From positions 62,001-126,000 of the forward strand of contig NZ_BMVF01000018.1 of the NCBI RefSeq assembly GCF_014650575.1: a stretch of DNA of 64,000 bases, written 5' to 3'. The stretch comes from Streptomyces naganishii JCM 4654 (GTDB lineage: Bacteria; Actinomycetota; Actinomycetes; Streptomycetales; Streptomycetaceae). Position numbers and translations under genes: made by a program. A model generated the notes under the pieces. That model was not told the origin of the DNA, did no database searches, and was given only the letters and a program-made list of their open reading frames with translations. Below, one piece after another: positions 62,846 to 64,000 of the stretch; position 1 is the stretch's first letter, and the number at the start of each line of letters is the position of its first letter.

Positions 62846-64000
62846 ATGGCGCGCGAGTCGGAGTCCGGGCTGCCCATCGAGCCGGTGTACGGACCGGACG
62901 CCCTGGAGGGCTGGGACCCGGCCGTGAAGCTGGGCGAACCGGGCTCGTACCCGTTCACCCGCGGTGTGTACCCGACGATGTACACCGGGCGCCCCTGGAC
63001 CATGCGCCAGTACGCCGGCTTCGGCACCGCCACCGAGTCCAACGCCCGCTACAAGCAGCTGATCGCCAACGGCACCATGGGCCTGTCGGTCGCCTTCGAC
63101 CTGCCCACCCAGATGGGCCACGACTCCGACGCCCCGATCGCCCACGGCGAGGTCGGCAAGGTCGGCGTGGCCATCGACTCCATCGACGACATGCGCGTGC
63201 TGTTCGGCGGGATCCCGCTGGACAAGGTGTCCACGTCGATGACGATCAACGCCCCGGCCGCGCTGCTGCTCCTGCTGTACCAACTGGTCGCCGAGGAGCA
63301 GGGCGTCCCGGCGGACAAGCTCACCGGCACGATCCAGAACGACGTGCTGAAGGAGTACATCGCGCGCGGGACGTACATCTTCCCGCCCAAGCCCTCCCTG
63401 CGCCTGATCGCGGACATCTTCAAGTACTGCAAGGCCGAGATCCCGAAGTGGAACACCATCTCGATCTCCGGCTACCACATGGCGGAAGCGGGCGCCTCCC
63501 CCGCGCAGGAGATCGCCTTCACGCTCGCCGACGGCATCGAGTACGTCCGCACGGCCGTCGCGGCCGGCATGGACGTGGACGACTTCGCGCCCCGCCTGTC
63601 GTTCTTCTTCGTGGCCCGCACGACGATCCTCGAGGAGGTCGCCAAGTTCCGCGCGGCCCGCCGGATCTGGGCGCGGGTGATGAAGGAGGAGTTCGGCGCG
63701 AAGAACCCCAAGTCGCTGATGCTGCGCTTCCACACCCAGACGGCCGGTGTGCAGCTGACCGCCCAGCAGCCCGAGGTGAACCTGGTCCGCGTCGCCGTGC
63801 AGGGCCTCGCCGCGGTGCTCGGCGGCACCCAGTCCCTGCACACCAACTCCTTCGACGAGGCCATCGCCCTGCCGACGGACAAGTCCGCGCGCCTGGCCCT
63901 GCGCACGCAGCAGGTGCTCGCCTACGAGACCGACGTGACCGCCACGGTCGACCCCTTCGCCGGGTCCTACGTCATCGAGAGCATGACCGACGAGGTCGAG
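62846..64000 (+). CDS. Methylmalonyl-CoA mutase-family protein, N-terminal part
   Basis: 385 codons up to the window edge, ATG with GGAGG 9 bases upstream. B12-dependent acyl-CoA mutase barrel: PWTMRQYAGFGTATESN, MGLSVAFDLPTQMGHDSDAP, TSMTINAPAALLLLLYQL, TIQNDVLKEYIARGTYIFPPKPSLRLIADIF, RFHTQTAGVQLTAQQPEVNLVRV. The QND and TYIFPP stretch is of the methylmalonyl rather than the isobutyryl (QTD) type. Whether it is MCM proper or a relative such as the MeaA/ethylmalonyl group cannot be fixed without the missing B12-binding end. Confidence 0.92.
   Translation, partial: MARESESGLPIEPVYGPDALEGWDPAVKLGEPGSYPFTRGVYPTMYTGRPWTMRQYAGFGTATESNARYKQLIANGTMGLSVAFDLPTQMGHDSDAPIAHGEVGKVGVAIDSIDDMRVLFGGIPLDKVSTSMTINAPAALLLLLYQLVAEEQGVPADKLTGTIQNDVLKEYIARGTYIFPPKPSLRLIADIFKYCKAEIPKWNTISISGYHMAEAGASPAQEIAFTLADGIEYVRTAVAAGMDVDDFAPRLSFFFVARTTILEEVAKFRAARRIWARVMKEEFGAKNPKSLMLRFHTQTAGVQLTAQQPEVNLVRVAVQGLAAVLGGTQSLHTNSFDEAIALPTDKSARLALRTQQVLAYETDVTATVDPFAGSYVIESMTDEVE

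Overview
The window is a very GC-rich actinobacterial chromosome segment. Almost every gene uses G/C in the third codon position, many starts are GTG, and the gene order (sucD, purN-purH, folD, mdh, glyA, trpS, sdhCDAB, a B12-dependent mutase) is the Streptomyces core layout. From memory it resembles the S. coelicolor SCO4809-SCO4869 stretch, so a Streptomyces species is the best reading. I see no tRNA, rRNA, CRISPR array, transposase or prophage genes. Both edges cut genes: sucD on the left and a methylmalonyl-CoA-mutase-type gene on the right.

Layout. 1-4.6 kb: end of sucD, a membrane-tethered sigma-like protein, a PerM/DUF6350-type membrane protein, and a divergent WYL regulator/VOC pair. 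4.6-10.3 kb: purN-purH (purines), folD-DUF3017 (one-carbon) and two Pro/Gly-rich small membrane proteins. 10.5-12.5 kb: two paralogous helix-turn-helix membrane proteins. 12.8-13.8 kb: mdh, preceded by a palindromic operator. 13.9-18.1 kb: a four-gene membrane cassette whose two inner genes share a short motif at their facing ends. 18.3-25.7 kb: a compact choline/glycine-betaine operon (betaine aldehyde dehydrogenase, choline-oxidase-like GMC enzyme, ATPase, fused double permease, binding lipoprotein). 25.8-28.7 kb: an accessory patch with lower GC (barstar-like gene, unknown gene, gene scrap) followed by an anti-sigma-like ATPase/XRE/DUF397 trio.

28.7-40.7 kb: AhpD-like protein with divergent MocR regulator, EamA-like transporter, rocD, glyA behind a ZTP-type riboswitch, trpS, a 2'-5' RNA ligase-like protein, a DprE2-like reductase, YihY, a D,D-carboxypeptidase and a small membrane gene that looks truncated by deletion. 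41-50 kb: a peptide-type binding protein, a two-component pair, an MMPL transporter with an extra C-terminal domain, a Uma2 protein, and a TetR-DUF393-membrane operon with a double operator over its promoter. 50.4-53.9 kb: sdhCDAB. 54-64 kb: an OHCU-decarboxylase-like gene without a normal start codon, a GH20 hexosaminidase, two unknown genes, a duplicated ECF sigma/membrane-protein cassette, an L,D-transpeptidase and the mutase.

How it works together. TCA-cycle genes (sucD, mdh, sdhCDAB) are interleaved with purine and one-carbon genes (purN, purH, folD, glyA). The riboswitch ties glyA to ZMP/ZTP, the PurH substrate. The betaine operon would both take up and make glycine betaine. The most unusual items are the paired STFA(V/I)GSHA motif in adjacent genes near 16.7-16.9 kb, the 10-copy octapeptide tail of the betaine ATPase, the apparent deletion in the small membrane gene at 40.6 kb, and the orphan barstar patch.
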